Below are positions 28,473 to 38,311 of a DNA stretch of 64,000 nucleotides, in pieces (position 1 is the first letter of the stretch; each line of letters starts with the position of its first letter). The notes beneath the pieces are model-generated. The model was not told the DNA's origin, made no database searches, and saw only the letters and a program-made list of their open reading frames with translations. The stretch spans positions 1-64,000 of the forward strand of contig NZ_KE386599.1 in NCBI RefSeq assembly GCF_000427865.1, given 5' to 3'. This stretch comes from Corynebacterium sputi DSM 45148 (lineage in GTDB: Bacteria; Actinomycetota; Actinomycetes; Mycobacteriales; Mycobacteriaceae). Made by a program: the position numbers and the translations under genes.

Positions 28473-29087
28473 GTGACGAGCGCAGTTGAAAACAAAGGTA
28501 TGACGGAACCCGGTCGTGCCCCGACGCTGAACAGGCCAAATATGGTCAGCGTCGGCACCATCGTGTTCCTGTCTCAGGAATTAATGTTCTTTGCCGGCCT
28601 GTTTGCGATGTACTTCGTGTCACGCGCAAACGGCCAGGGTGAGTCGTGGACCTGGGGTACGGACTTCCTTAACGTCCCGTACGCCTTCACGATCACCGTC
28701 ATCCTTGTGTCTTCCTCGGTCACGTCCCAGTTGGGCGTGTTCGCGGCAGAACGAGGTGACTTGTTCGGTCTCCGCAAGTGGTACGTGATCACCATCGTGC
28801 TGGGAACCACGTTTATCCTCGGTCAGGCCTACGAGTACTACGAGCTGGTGCACGAGGGTCTGACCATCCAGAACTCCGTGTACGGTTCCGTCTTCTTCAT
28901 CACCACCGGATTCCACGCACTGCACGTGATCGCGGGCATCATCGCCTTCGTCGTCGTGCTGATCCGTGTGTCCCGGTCGAAGTTCACTCCGGCACAGGCC
29001 ACCGCCTCCATCGTTGTGTCCTACTACTGGCACTTCGTCGATGTCATCTGGGTGGGCCTGTTCATCACTATCTACCTCATCCAGTAG
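28473..29087 (+). CDS. ctaE: Cytochrome c oxidase subunit III
   Basis: Membrane subunit III of the aa3 oxidase, 204 residues and five predicted helices, as in the short actinobacterial form. Conserved blocks are [21 protein letters not shown] and [10 protein letters not shown] with the helix-end [13 protein letters not shown] 28473 is preferred because a -10-like CATACT lies seven bases before it; an ATG at 28500 has AAAGG too close to be useful. It opens the ctaE-qcrC-qcrA-qcrB operon, linking oxidase and bcc complex in one transcript. Confidence 0.95.
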   Translation: MTSAVENKGMTEPGRAPTLNRPNMVSVGTIVFLSQELMFFAGLFAMYFVSRANGQGESWTWGTDFLNVPYAFTITVILVSSSVTSQLGVFAAERGDLFGLRKWYVITIVLGTTFILGQAYEYYELVHEGLTIQNSVYGSVFFITTGFHALHVIAGIIAFVVVLIRVSRSKFTPAQATASIVVSYYWHFVDVIWVGLFITIYLIQ

Positions 29088-29159
29088 GCCGTAGCCGCCG
29101 CACCCGAGAGTCGGCCTACAGCCCATCGACTTTCCAGGACAATTTCTCAAAGGAAAATG

Positions 29160-30050
29160 ATGGAAAACAACAACCCCGCAGAGAAGGACGTCAAGTCCTC
29201 GTCGGCGGCCCGCACACCGCGGCGCCGTCGTAAAATGCGCCGTGCAGCCTCAGGCATCATGGCGCTTGCACTCGCGCTTACCGGCGCTGGCGTGATCGCC
29301 AATGCAGTCACCCCGGACGCGCAGACCGCTGAAGCGCAGGTCGACGAAGCTGCCCTCATTGAACAGGGACGTCAGCTTTACGACATGTCGTGTGTCACCT
29401 GCCACGGAGTTAACCTCCAGGGCGTCGAAGGCCGCGGCAAGTCGCTGATCGGTGTCGGCGAAGGTGCCGTGTACTTCCAGGTCAATTCCGGCCGTATGCC
29501 GATGCTCAGCAACGAGGCGCAGGCAGAACGCAAAACCCCGCGCTTCAACGAAGAGCAGACGCTGGCTCTGGCCGCCTACATCAACACCTACGGTGGCGGT
29601 GCAGGCATCGCTCGTGACGAAGACGGCGCCATCGCCATGGAGTCCCTCCGTGGCACCAACGCTGGCCCGAACGGTGAGATCGACAAGGCTGACGCCGCAC
29701 GTGGTGGAGAGCTCTTCCGCCTCAACTGCGCGTCCTGCCACAACTTCACCGGTCGCGGTGGAGCACTTTCCTCCGGTAAGTACGCGCCGATCCTGGATCC
29801 CGCGAACGAGCAGGAGATCTACCAGGCGATGCTTACCGGCCCGCAGAACATGCCGAAGTTCTCCGATCGTCAGCTCACCGCTGATGAGAAGAAGGACATC
29901 ATCGCCTTCATCAAGGAAAGCAAGGAAACCCCGAACCCCGGCGGTTATGGACTCGGTGGACTGGGTCCGGTGACTGAGGGTCTCTTCATGTGGGCCGTAG
30001 GAATCGTCGCGATGTGCGCGGCGGCCATGTGGATTGGAACGCGCCGATGA
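29160..30050 (+). CDS. qcrC: Menaquinol-cytochrome c reductase, dihaem cytochrome c subunit
   Basis: The dihaem cytochrome cc of the actinobacterial bcc complex, which replaces the separate soluble cytochrome c. Haem sites are CVTCH (Cys78-His82) and CASCH (Cys190-His194). A basic N-terminus and one hydrophobic segment (about 31-50) act as signal/anchor, and a C-terminal helix (about 270-290) holds it in the membrane. Two ATGs sit at 29157 and 29160; the second has the better distance from AAAGGA. The stop overlaps the qcrA start as ATGA. Confidence 0.96.
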   Translation: MENNNPAEKDVKSSSAARTPRRRRKMRRAASGIMALALALTGAGVIANAVTPDAQTAEAQVDEAALIEQGRQLYDMSCVTCHGVNLQGVEGRGKSLIGVGEGAVYFQVNSGRMPMLSNEAQAERKTPRFNEEQTLALAAYINTYGGGAGIARDEDGAIAMESLRGTNAGPNGEIDKADAARGGELFRLNCASCHNFTGRGGALSSGKYAPILDPANEQEIYQAMLTGPQNMPKFSDRQLTADEKKDIIAFIKESKETPNPGGYGLGGLGPVTEGLFMWAVGIVAMCAAAMWIGTRR

Positions 30051-31261
30051 GTAACAACGAATTTGACCGCAACTACTCTTCCGAAGAGTTGGCGAAGATG
30101 AGCAACGACGAGCTCGCCCGTCTGGGCACCGAGCTTGACGATGTCACCATCGCCTACCGCAAGGATCCGTTCCCGATTGAGAACGATCCGGCGGAAAAGC
30201 GTGCCGCACGTGGAGTCATTGTTTGGCTCTCCCTGGCCGTAATCCTCGGACTGGCGTTCATCGCCGTTTACATCTTCTGGCCCTGGGAGTACCGGGCACA
30301 CGGTGAAGATGGAATCTGGGCGTACACCCTGTACACCCCGATGCTCGGACTGACCCTTGGTGGCTCGATTCTCTGCCTTGGTGCAGGTGCGGTCATGTAC
30401 ACCAAGAAGTTCGTTCCGCACGAGATCTCGGTCCAGCGTCGTCACGACGGTCCGTCCGAGGAAGTTGACCAGAAGACTATCGTGGCTCTGCTGCAGGACT
30501 CCTGGGAGACCTCGACCTTGGGTCGTCGTAAGGCGATCAAGGGACTGCTGGGCACCGGTGCTGTTCTGGCCGGCGTCGGCATGATCCTGCCCTTCGGTGG
30601 CATGATCAAGAACCCGTGGCGTCCCGCTCACGCGATGAACGTTGAAGGTGACGGAACGCTGTGGACCACCGGTTGGTCCCTCACCCGTGAGGGCAAGAAG
30701 GTCTACCTCGGCCGCGACACCGGCGCTATCGCCGAAGAGGGATCACACGGATACAGCACCACTGGTGTTTCCCGTCTGATCCGCATTCGCCCGGAGGATC
30801 TTTCCGCCGGATCCATGGAGACGGTTTTCCCGCTTCCGGCAGACGACGTAAACGATGGTGCGGAATACGATCCGAACCGCGACGTGTACGAGTACCAGAT
30901 GCACTCGATCCACGGAAACCGCAACTCGGTCATGTTGATCCGTCTGCGTTCCATGGATGCCGCTCGTGCAGTCCTGCGTGAGAACCAGGAAGACTTCCAC
31001 TTCGGCGACTACTTCGCCTACTCGAAGATTTGTACCCACATCGGTTGCCCGACCTCGCTCTATGAGGCTCAGACGCACCGCATTCTGTGCCCCTGTCACC
31101 AGTCTCAGTTCGATGCACTGCAGTACGGCAAGCCGATCTTCGGCCCGGCCGCTCGTGCACTGCCGCAGCTGAACATCTCGGTCGATGAGGACGGTTACTT
31201 TTACGCCGTCGAGGACTTCCTTGAGCCCGTCGGCCCGGCCTTCTGGGAGCGTAAGTCATGA
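30047..31261 (+). CDS. qcrA: Menaquinol-cytochrome c reductase, Rieske iron-sulfur subunit
   Basis: Rieske protein of the bcc complex, 404 residues, longer than classical Rieske proteins because three N-terminal membrane helices precede the soluble domain. The [2Fe-2S] ligands are in CTHIGC (Cys329, His331) and CPCHQS (Cys348, His351), with Cys334 and Cys350 as the disulfide pair. A twin-arginine-like pair ([11 protein letters not shown]) lies just before the last helix, as expected for a Tat-dependent Rieske domain. Translation is coupled at both ends: ATGA overlaps with qcrC and with qcrB. Confidence 0.96.
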   Translation: MSNNEFDRNYSSEELAKMSNDELARLGTELDDVTIAYRKDPFPIENDPAEKRAARGVIVWLSLAVILGLAFIAVYIFWPWEYRAHGEDGIWAYTLYTPMLGLTLGGSILCLGAGAVMYTKKFVPHEISVQRRHDGPSEEVDQKTIVALLQDSWETSTLGRRKAIKGLLGTGAVLAGVGMILPFGGMIKNPWRPAHAMNVEGDGTLWTTGWSLTREGKKVYLGRDTGAIAEEGSHGYSTTGVSRLIRIRPEDLSAGSMETVFPLPADDVNDGAEYDPNRDVYEYQMHSIHGNRNSVMLIRLRSMDAARAVLRENQEDFHFGDYFAYSKICTHIGCPTSLYEAQTHRILCPCHQSQFDALQYGKPIFGPAARALPQLNISVDEDGYFYAVEDFLEPVGPAFWERKS

Positions 31262-32886
31262 CCAAAACTGACAATCGTTTAGCGAACGTCGCCCATAACT
31301 TGGACGACCGCTACACCATGGCTGCGGGCATCCGCCGCCAGATCAACAAGGTTTTCCCGACGCACTGGTCGTTCATGCTCGGTGAAATCGCGCTCTACAG
31401 CTTCGTTGTGCTGTTGATCTCGGGCGTGTACCTGACCCTCTTCTTCGATCCGTCGATGTCGCTGGTCATCTACAACGGTGCCTACGCTCCGCTGAACGGC
31501 ATCGAGATGTCCCGTGCGTACGAGACCGCTCTGCAGATCTCATTCGAGGTTCGCGGTGGCCTATTTATGCGCCAGGTTCACCACTGGGCAGCGCTGCTGT
31601 TCTCGGTGTCGATCATGGCTCACATGTTCCGTATCTTCTTCACCGGTGCATTCCGCAAGCCGCGTGAGGCGAACTGGGTCATCGGTTGCGTTATTCTCTT
31701 CCTCTCCATTGCTGAGGGCTTCTTCGGCTACTCCCTGCCGGACGAGCTGCTCTCCGGTACCGGTCTGCGAATCATGTCCGGCATCATCATCGGTATCCCG
31801 ATCATCGGTACCTGGATGCACTGGATGATGTTCAACGGTGACTACCCGGGTGACTTGATCATCCCGCGTATGTACATCGCGCACGTCCTGCTGATTCCGG
31901 CACTGCTGCTGGGTCTGATTGCTGCGCACCTCGCGTTGGTCTGGTACCAGAAGCACACTCAGTTCCCGGGCGCTGGTCGCACCGAGAACAACGTGGTGGG
32001 TGTCCGAATCATGCCGATGTTCGCCGTCAAGGCAATGTCCTTCGGTCTGATTACCTTCGGCTTCGTGTTCCTGATCTCCGGCCTGTTCCAGATCAACGCT
32101 ATCTGGAACCTGGGTCCGTACAACCCGTCAATGGTGTCCGCAGGTTCCCAGCCTGACGTTTACATGTTGTGGACGGATGGTGCCGCTCGTGTCATGCCGG
32201 CGTGGGAGATCTATGTGGGCAACTACACAATCCCAGCCGTGTTCTGGGTGATGTTGCTCCTCGGAGTTCTGGTTGCGCTGCTGTTCGCCTACCCGTGGAT
32301 TGAACAGAAGCTCACCGGTGACACCGCACACCACAACTTGCTGCAGCGTCCGCGCGACGTGCCGGTCCGCTCCGCCCTCGGCGCAGCTGCGATCGTCTTC
32401 TACGTGATCCTGACGCTGTCAGGTGGTAACGACCTGATCGCCTACCACTTCCAGATCTCGCTGAATGCGATGACCTGGGTTGGTCGAATCGGTCTGCTGA
32501 TTCTCCCGCCGCTGGCGTACTTCATGACCTTCCGAATCTGTGTTGGTCTGCAGCGCCGCGATCGTGCGGTTCTCGATCATGGCATCGAGACCGGCATCAT
32601 CAAGCAGCTGCCCTCCGGCGAATTCGTCGAGGTCCACCAGCCGCTGGCAGTCGACGCAGAGGGCAACCCTGCCCACCTGCCGTACGAAGGCGCATACGTC
32701 CCGTCCCAGATGAACGAGCTCGGCGCTGCCGGCCACCCGGACCGTGGTGGCTACTTCAAGGCAGATCCGAAGGAGATCACTGAAGAGGCCGATCGTATCG
32801 CTCACGAGAACGCCGCCCAGCAGAAGCAGATGTTCGAGGAGCTCGAGTCGCAGAAGCGCCGGGCCATCGAAGAGGGAGACAAGTAA
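31258..32886 (+). CDS. qcrB: Menaquinol-cytochrome c reductase, cytochrome b subunit
   Basis: Cytochrome b of the bcc complex; oxidises menaquinol and carries the two b haems. 542 residues with the 8-9 helix core, haem-ligand His pairs in [11 protein letters not shown] and in the helix around [12 protein letters not shown], and a long hydrophilic C-terminal extension (about 430-542) typical of actinobacteria. This subunit is the target of the drug telacebec (Q203) in mycobacteria. Last gene of the operon, followed by a strong terminator. Confidence 0.96.
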   Translation: MTKTDNRLANVAHNLDDRYTMAAGIRRQINKVFPTHWSFMLGEIALYSFVVLLISGVYLTLFFDPSMSLVIYNGAYAPLNGIEMSRAYETALQISFEVRGGLFMRQVHHWAALLFSVSIMAHMFRIFFTGAFRKPREANWVIGCVILFLSIAEGFFGYSLPDELLSGTGLRIMSGIIIGIPIIGTWMHWMMFNGDYPGDLIIPRMYIAHVLLIPALLLGLIAAHLALVWYQKHTQFPGAGRTENNVVGVRIMPMFAVKAMSFGLITFGFVFLISGLFQINAIWNLGPYNPSMVSAGSQPDVYMLWTDGAARVMPAWEIYVGNYTIPAVFWVMLLLGVLVALLFAYPWIEQKLTGDTAHHNLLQRPRDVPVRSALGAAAIVFYVILTLSGGNDLIAYHFQISLNAMTWVGRIGLLILPPLAYFMTFRICVGLQRRDRAVLDHGIETGIIKQLPSGEFVEVHQPLAVDAEGNPAHLPYEGAYVPSQMNELGAAGHPDRGGYFKADPKEITEEADRIAHENAAQQKQMFEELESQKRRAIEEGDK

Positions 32887-32929
32887 GTCACCCACCGGGG
32901 TTCGCCCCACTGTTTCACTGCGCTCACAG

Positions 32930-32966
32930 AACCACCCCCTTCATCCACTGGATGGAGGGGGTGGTT
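32930..32966 (+). terminator. Terminator of ctaE-qcrCAB
   Basis: AACCACCCCCTTCATCC pairs with GGATGGAGGGGGTGGTT over 17 bp with a three-base loop, followed by TGTTGTTG. It also separates the convergent exonuclease gene. Confidence 0.9.
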
Positions 32967-32980
32967 TGTTGTTGAGGTAT

Positions 32981-34786
32981 TTAGTCGCGTTCAGCGCGGT
33001 TGAGGGAACGCTCCTCTGACGCTGCCCCGCGTGCCAGTGCAGACCAGGTGCGCCAGCGGCCCATCCCGAAGGCTGGTTGAACCCATGGTGTGGTGGTCGG
33101 CCCAATGCGGACATCATCGCGCAGCAACCACTCATGCACCACTCCCAATTCGTGGTGATTAGCTCCTCCGTATATAGAGGTATCGGGGACAACGGTGTCA
33201 GCGGCGTCGGCAAGTAGCTGTGAGGTGTACGCGGCACCGGTGCCGCGCGGCGCATGACCGGCAGCGGCGAGGCGTCCGTGCCGGATTACAGCGAGTTCCC
33301 AGCCGCCGCGACCATCAGGACGGGCTGCTTGTAGTTGAGGGACAGACACCAAGGCGTGGAGTCGCTGATGACGTTCGACAACGTCGATGAGCGTAGCGAC
33401 AGCGTCTCGAAGAGTTCCGGCCCGTTTGTAACGGCCGTCGACGGCTAGGTCGGTGATGGCGTCGATAAGCATCTGTGTGAGATCGCCACCTCCAGTGCGG
33501 AGAGCCTCTGCGAAGGCAGGGAAGTCCATCCCGGCGGGCAAAGGAGAATCAATGAACCCTGCGCTGAGGCCAGTAGGGAAGAGGGCGTCTCGGACAGACT
33601 TCGCAGCATTCTGTTTAGTGAAGGGCCCGACGACGGCATCAGACGTTTTCGCGGTGCGGGTTATGACGGGTGACGCACTCGCCTGACCCTCAGGGGAGGT
33701 GATCCACCAGCTACGGCCTGGTTCCTTGCGCTGGCGGTTGTAGGGAGGACGCAGTGCAGCGAGCATGCGTGCTTCGCGGACCTCTGCGTCGAAGGCGTGG
33801 GCGCACTGTACGGTCTCGACCGACTCGGAGAGAAGCACCATTTCCCCGATACGTCGCCTCGGATCTGCACCTGTGAAGTACTGCCCGAGACGGGTGCGTA
33901 AATCTGTGGCCTTTCCTATATATAGGGGATCGCCGTTTGGGCCACGAAAAATGTAGATTCCCGGCTTGTGGGGAGCGTCCGCGATCATCGACCTGCGCTC
34001 GCGGAGGCGAGGATCTGTTGTCGAGGTGAAGTTCTTTAGCGTGTCGTTCGTCTCCACGTTGAGGCCTGCGAGGCGTTCAAGCAGGTGATGGAGGACATCG
34101 ACGGTGGCTCGGGCGTCGTGAAGAGCGCGGTGCGCATTGGTGAGGTCGGAGCCCACGAACTTCGCGAGAGAGCCCAGACGGTGGGAGCGGACTTCGCGCT
34201 TGTCGATTAATTGGCGAGACAACTTGAGAGTGTCAACGACTCCAGGCGCAGGCCAGGCGATTGATAGTTCCGCACAGGCCGCACGCACGAACCCGACATC
34301 GAATGGGGCGTTATGGGCTACCCAGGTTGTGCCGGAGGCAAAGTCCAAGAATTGGGGGAGGACGGTGCCAAGGAGAGGTTTGCCGTCCACGTCTGCACCA
34401 CTAATGCCGGTCAACTTGGTGATCGCTGGTGGAATGGGTGTTCCTGGATCGATCAGCTCGGAGAACTCGCCGATAACTTCGCCACCGCGTACCTTGACCG
34501 CGCCGATCTCAATGATTGAGGCGCCAGAGGTGGATAATCCTGTCGTCTCTAAGTCGAAGACGGTGAAAGTGGTGTTGAAGAGGGAGACTTCTCCTGTGCC
34601 CATGGGACCGTCGTCGACAACCATCGCTGCTTCAGCGGGAGATCCGGTGCGGGGTAGGTCAGAATTTGCTGCCTTCGAGGGGCCCGAGAAGGGGGCCGCC
34701 GGTAGTTCTGAGGCATCGGCAGCCAGATCTCGCCAGCCTCGGCTGCGGGAAGAACCGAGGATAAGTTGTTCCGGATCATCGTGCAC
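32981..34786 (-). CDS. DEDDh exonuclease fused to a GIY-YIG (UvrC/Cho-like) nuclease
   Basis: A 601-residue two-nuclease protein. The N-terminal half is a DEDDh 3'-5' exonuclease like DNA polymerase III epsilon: FDLETTGL (Asp78, Glu80), AHNAPFDVGFV, and HRALHDARAT. The second half begins with a GIY-YIG domain (about 272-350): GIYIF, YIGKATDLRTRLGQYF and a conserved Glu before RPPYNRQRK, as in UvrC and Cho. The remaining 200 residues are a UvrC-like tail without the helix-hairpin-helix. The same architecture is found in mycobacteria (Rv2191). A role in DNA repair is likely but not proven. The first 60 residues are low complexity, so an internal start (Met55 or Met62) is possible. Confidence 0.88.
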   Translation of the reverse strand: MHDDPEQLILGSSRSRGWRDLAADASELPAAPFSGPSKAANSDLPRTGSPAEAAMVVDDGPMGTGEVSLFNTTFTVFDLETTGLSTSGASIIEIGAVKVRGGEVIGEFSELIDPGTPIPPAITKLTGISGADVDGKPLLGTVLPQFLDFASGTTWVAHNAPFDVGFVRAACAELSIAWPAPGVVDTLKLSRQLIDKREVRSHRLGSLAKFVGSDLTNAHRALHDARATVDVLHHLLERLAGLNVETNDTLKNFTSTTDPRLRERRSMIADAPHKPGIYIFRGPNGDPLYIGKATDLRTRLGQYFTGADPRRRIGEMVLLSESVETVQCAHAFDAEVREARMLAALRPPYNRQRKEPGRSWWITSPEGQASASPVITRTAKTSDAVVGPFTKQNAAKSVRDALFPTGLSAGFIDSPLPAGMDFPAFAEALRTGGGDLTQMLIDAITDLAVDGRYKRAGTLRDAVATLIDVVERHQRLHALVSVPQLQAARPDGRGGWELAVIRHGRLAAAGHAPRGTGAAYTSQLLADAADTVVPDTSIYGGANHHELGVVHEWLLRDDVRIGPTTTPWVQPAFGMGRWRTWSALARGAASEERSLNRAERD

Positions 34787-35190
34787 AGGACTCAGCGTAG
34801 GTGAATCAGACGCTCTAACAACAGTCGGTATACCGTTAGATCACGGTTCGATTGCGACGGGTGACGCCCAAAATGACGGCTTGTGACACATTTCACACCG
34901 AAGTGATTGGAGATCTTGGTGCGTGCGATCGGGTTTTCGGACCGCTTGCATCGGGAATTCGAATCTTTCCAGTTGAGGCTATAGTTATGATGTCGTCAGT
35001 CCTCGTCGCGGTGGCTGCGTCAACAAAGTTATCGACCTGTTATGACACGGCAGTAACGCCTTAAGCTGTCGCTGAATTGAGACAGTTTTGACGTTTCACT
35101 GGACATCCTTCGATGCAGTTTCGTAACCTGATCGAGACATTGAAACGAAGCCGTGACCAACGGCTCCGGATCATGACAGACATCAAGGCC
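34787..35190. other. Non-coding region with GlxR-type site, upstream of the riboswitch
   Basis: No gene is seen. It holds the GlxR-type palindrome at 34882-34897 and several AT-rich -10-like sequences (for example TATAGT at 34980-34985) that could start the riboswitch transcript. Confidence 0.5.
34882..34897. promoter_or_regulatory. GlxR (CRP-type) binding site
   Basis: TGTGACACATTTCACA matches the corynebacterial GlxR consensus TGTGA-N6-TCACA in both arms with the right spacing. It lies 96 bp upstream of the exonuclease start on one side and about 290 bp before the riboswitch on the other. GlxR is the cAMP-dependent global regulator. Confidence 0.65.
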
Positions 35191-35312
35191 TAATCTTCTC
35201 CAACTGGAGAGGAGCCGGGGAACCACTTCCCTGGGGTGAATCCTTCTGAAGTTTAGAAGGTAGGGAGGGCTTCCACGCTCCCGAACCCGTCAGCTAACCC
35301 GGCCGGCATCAC
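35191..35312 (+). promoter_or_regulatory. c-di-AMP riboswitch (ydaO/yuaA type)
   Basis: The leader of the NlpC/P60 gene holds the conserved ydaO blocks in order: GGAGCCGGGGAACCA (from 35211), GGGGTGAATCC (from 35233), an AGAAGGTAGGGAGGGC region, and CCCGTCAGCTAACCCGG (35286-35302) close to the 3' end. This riboswitch class binds c-di-AMP, usually shutting off expression, and in actinobacteria it stands before cell-wall hydrolase genes, as here. The end lies 25 nt before the start codon. No obvious terminator stem follows, so control of translation or of RNA stability is possible. Confidence 0.9.
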
Positions 35313-35337
35313 AAGGAAGACACTGGAGTTTAATCAC

Positions 35338-35925
35338 ATGGCAAAGCACGCACGTCGTTCAACCTTCGGCCGCAACGCAGCAATCGCAGGCGCAACCATC
35401 GCTTCGATCACCGCAATGTCCGCACCCGCAGCAGGCGCAAACCCGCTCGGCGGCATCCAGGGCCAGTTGGACGGCATCGTGGGCGAGTTCGGCTCTGCTG
35501 ATCTCCTGAACGACTTCCAGGGTGCAGTTCCCTTCAACGCCCAGAACTTCGTTGGCGGCGCTGACCTCGGCGCAGGCGTCAAGTCTGAGGGCCAGAAGGT
35601 CGTTGACGTTGCTCGCGCTCAGATCGGCACCCCGTACGTCTGGGGCGGCACCACCCCGGCAGGCTTCGACTGCTCCGGTCTGACCTCCTACGCCTGGAAG
35701 CAGGGCGCTGGCAAGGACATCCCGCGCACCTCCCAGGCTCAGGCCGGTGGCGGAATCTCTCAGGGCGCTCTCCAGCCGGGCGACGTCGTTGCCTTCTACG
35801 GCGGAGCAACCCACGTCGGCATCTTCTCCGGCGGCAACAACGTCATCCACTCCCCGCAGTCCGGAGACGTTGTCAAGGAAGCATCCATGGATTACATGCC
35901 GTTCCACTCGGCATCCCGCTTCTAA
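35338..35925 (+). CDS. Secreted NlpC/P60 peptidoglycan hydrolase
   Basis: Exported D,L-endopeptidase-type wall hydrolase, 195 residues. An N-terminal signal peptide ends near APAAGA (about 30-35). The NlpC/P60 domain (about 85-195) has the catalytic triad Cys112 in FDCSGL, His159 in THVGIF and His171 in VIHSPQ. Its expression is under a c-di-AMP riboswitch, which ties wall turnover to turgor/potassium signalling. A second, longer NlpC/P60 protein with its own promoter follows; the pair is the same as in C. glutamicum upstream of pimB'. Confidence 0.93.
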   Translation: MAKHARRSTFGRNAAIAGATIASITAMSAPAAGANPLGGIQGQLDGIVGEFGSADLLNDFQGAVPFNAQNFVGGADLGAGVKSEGQKVVDVARAQIGTPYVWGGTTPAGFDCSGLTSYAWKQGAGKDIPRTSQAQAGGGISQGALQPGDVVAFYGGATHVGIFSGGNNVIHSPQSGDVVKEASMDYMPFHSASRF

Positions 35926-35971
35926 GTCGTCCCACCGCGACCCAGGTCGCAGGTGACGCACACTGAATGTA

Positions 35972-36003
35972 AAGACCCCCGTCAATTTCTGGCGTGGGGT
36001 CTT
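35972..36003 (+). terminator. Terminator of the first NlpC/P60 gene
   Basis: AAGACCCC pairs with GGGGTCTT across a 16-base loop, about 45 nt after the stop. Confidence 0.6.
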
Positions 36004-36012
36004 CGGTGTTGA

Positions 36013-36018
36013 TAGGCT
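36013..36018 (+). promoter_or_regulatory. -10 box of the second NlpC/P60 gene
   Basis: TAGGCT within GATAGGCTCT is a typical corynebacterial -10; a leader of about 75 nt would follow. Confidence 0.4.
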
Positions 36019-36100
36019 CTTTCCTGTTTGATTGATGGCCCCTCCCGGCAGCCTCCGGTGGAGATTGTGGGCCGTCGCACCTAGCCAAAAGGGGTTCCCT

Positions 36101-37126
36101 GTGTTCCGATCCCGTCGTTTCACTGCGGCCGTCAGCGGTGCCGCCGTCGCCGGTCTTCTCGTGTCGTCCGTTGGCGCCCCCGCCGCCGGTGCTCAGGAGT
36201 TAACTGCCGAGGGCATCATCGCTGAGCTCTCTGAGCTTTCGGAGCGTTCTGGTTCCCTGAACGAGGACGTGTTGGCTCTGGACGGTGAAGTCCAGGACAA
36301 GGAACAGGAGCTCGCGGACCTGCAGGGCGATCGTGACCGCGCTGTTTCTGAGGCCGAGACCGTTCAGGCGTACTCCGAAGAGGTGCGTGGACAGGTCGCT
36401 GACCATGTCAAGACCCGAAGTCGCGGTGCCGAGATTGACCCGTTGACCGCGATGTTCGGAGCGACCGACACGCAGTCGGCGATTGATCGCTCGTCCTACC
36501 TGACGTACTTCAATCGTCAGAAGGAACAGCAGATCCGTGAGGTCACCGATGCGCAGCATGAGGCGGCGGAGGCGAATTCGCGTGCTCAGTCTGCAGATGC
36601 GAAGGTCACGTTCGAACTCGGCCAACTCAATCAGCGTCGTGATGATCTAGAGCGCGAGCAGTCCGAACTCGAGGAGCTCACCCAGACGGTCCGCGAGCGC
36701 GTGGACTCCCTGAGCCCGGAGCAGATGGAGCTGTGGCGCTCGCAGAATAACCCGTTCGTCGAGGGCCTGGACATGCTCTCCGGTTCATCTGATGCCGTTG
36801 ATGCCGCCATGACTCGTATCGGTATGCCCTACTCCTGGGGCGCGGTCGGCCCGGACTCCTTTGATTGCTCTGGCCTGATGGTGTGGGCATATCAGCAGAT
36901 GGGCAAGACCATTCCGCGTACCTCCCAAGCGCAGCTTTCCGGTGGCACTCCGGTTCCGCGCGATCAGCTCCAGCCCGGTGACATCATCGGTTTCTACCCA
37001 GGTGTCACCCACGTGGGCATGTATGTCGGCGATGGCAAGATCGTCCACGCCTCCACCTATGGCGTGCCGGTCCAGGTCGTCTCGATCGACCAGGGTGGTT
37101 CGTACCAGGGCGCCGTCCGCTACTGA
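36101..37126 (+). CDS. Secreted NlpC/P60 endopeptidase with coiled-coil domain (RipA-like)
   Basis: 341 residues, GTG start with AAAAGGGG seven bases upstream. A signal peptide (about 1-30) is followed by a long coiled-coil region (about 33-205, rich in Glu/Gln/Arg heptads), then the NlpC/P60 domain (about 225-341) with Cys256 in FDCSGL, His304 in THVGMY and His316 in IVHAS. The layout matches mycobacterial RipA and corynebacterial Cg2402-type enzymes, where the coiled coil keeps the enzyme inactive until it is released during cell separation. Its stop overlaps the pimB' start by one base, so the wall hydrolase and the lipid mannosyltransferase are translationally linked. Confidence 0.93.
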   Translation: MFRSRRFTAAVSGAAVAGLLVSSVGAPAAGAQELTAEGIIAELSELSERSGSLNEDVLALDGEVQDKEQELADLQGDRDRAVSEAETVQAYSEEVRGQVADHVKTRSRGAEIDPLTAMFGATDTQSAIDRSSYLTYFNRQKEQQIREVTDAQHEAAEANSRAQSADAKVTFELGQLNQRRDDLEREQSELEELTQTVRERVDSLSPEQMELWRSQNNPFVEGLDMLSGSSDAVDAAMTRIGMPYSWGAVGPDSFDCSGLMVWAYQQMGKTIPRTSQAQLSGGTPVPRDQLQPGDIIGFYPGVTHVGMYVGDGKIVHASTYGVPVQVVSIDQGGSYQGAVRY

Positions 37127-38274
37127 TGTCCTTTCCGCGGACGCTCCTGATCACCAACGACTTCCCGCCTCGTGACGGCGGTATCGAGTCGTATCTCAGG
37201 GATTTCTGCACGCAAATCCCGGCGGAAAGTCTCACGGTCCTGGCGTCCACACGGATCCCCGGCGACGAGACATCGCTTTACGACGCCTCCCTGCCCTACA
37301 CGGTCATCCGCACCAAGGACCGAATTCTTCTCCCTTTGCCGCATATTGCTCGACAGGTGGCTGAGATAATCCGGGAGAAGAACATAGAGGTGGTGTGGTT
37401 CGGCGCTGCCGCACCGATGGGACTGTTGGCCCGCGCGTGTCGTGCTGCTGGTGCGAAGCGCATTATCTCTACGACGCACGGCCATGAGGTCGGCTGGTCA
37501 ATGTTCCCTGGATCTCGGCGAGTGCTCCGCGAGATCGGGCGTTCCTCGGACGTCGTCACCTACATATCTCGTTACACCCGGAACCGTTTTGCTGCGGCTT
37601 TTGGCTCGGACACTGCGTTCGAGCGACTGCCCTCCGGTGTCGACATTGATCGTTTTCGCCCAGATTCTAACGCCGGCACTCGCATTAGAGAACGCCACGG
37701 TCTGTCGTCGGAGACACCGCTGATCGTCTGTATTTCGAGGTTGGTCGAGCGCAAAGGCCAAGACACGCTCATCAAGTCCATGCCAGAGGTCCTCACGGCT
37801 CACCCGGAGGCGACACTGCTGCTGGTGGGAGTGGGCCCATACGGCACGCGGTTGCAGGAATTAGCAGCGCAGGTCGGTGTATCTGACAGCGTGATCTTTG
37901 CTGGCAAGGTGGATTTCGACGATCTTCCTGCCTATTACAACAGTGCTGATGTCTTCGCCATGCCCGCCCGTACCCGCGGTAAGGGGTTGGACGTCGAGGG
38001 CCTGGGAATCGTCTATCTAGAGGCTCAGGCGTGCGGAGTCCCCGTGATCGCCGGTGACTCCGGAGGCGCACCAGAGACGGTAATTGACGGAGTGACGGGT
38101 GTGGTGGTGGAAGGCCGGAACGTCGGGAAGCTCTCGAAAGAGCTTGTCCTACTTTTAGGCGACCGTGAGGAAGCCCGGCAGATGGGGGCCGCTGGACGCG
38201 AACACGTTGAGGCGAACTGGACTTGGCCCGCGATGGGGCATCGGCTGCGAAGCATCCTCAACCCGGTACACTGA
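37126..38274 (+). CDS. pimB: Phosphatidylinositol monomannoside mannosyltransferase PimB'
   Basis: GT4 glycosyltransferase that adds the second mannose from GDP-mannose to PIM1, early in PIM, lipomannan and lipoarabinomannan synthesis. 382 residues. The N-terminal acceptor domain starts TNDFPPRDGGIESYL, the Rossmann nucleotide domain follows SRLVERKGQDTLI, and the EX7E motif is EGLGIVYLEAQACGVPVIAG. ATG overlaps the preceding stop by one base. Its position after the NlpC/P60 pair and before glk is as in C. glutamicum. Confidence 0.93.
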   Translation: MSFPRTLLITNDFPPRDGGIESYLRDFCTQIPAESLTVLASTRIPGDETSLYDASLPYTVIRTKDRILLPLPHIARQVAEIIREKNIEVVWFGAAAPMGLLARACRAAGAKRIISTTHGHEVGWSMFPGSRRVLREIGRSSDVVTYISRYTRNRFAAAFGSDTAFERLPSGVDIDRFRPDSNAGTRIRERHGLSSETPLIVCISRLVERKGQDTLIKSMPEVLTAHPEATLLLVGVGPYGTRLQELAAQVGVSDSVIFAGKVDFDDLPAYYNSADVFAMPARTRGKGLDVEGLGIVYLEAQACGVPVIAGDSGGAPETVIDGVTGVVVEGRNVGKLSKELVLLLGDREEARQMGAAGREHVEANWTWPAMGHRLRSILNPVH

Positions 38275-38311
38275 ACCGGTTGACCCCAGCAGCTTCCACC
38301 GGAGGTATTCC

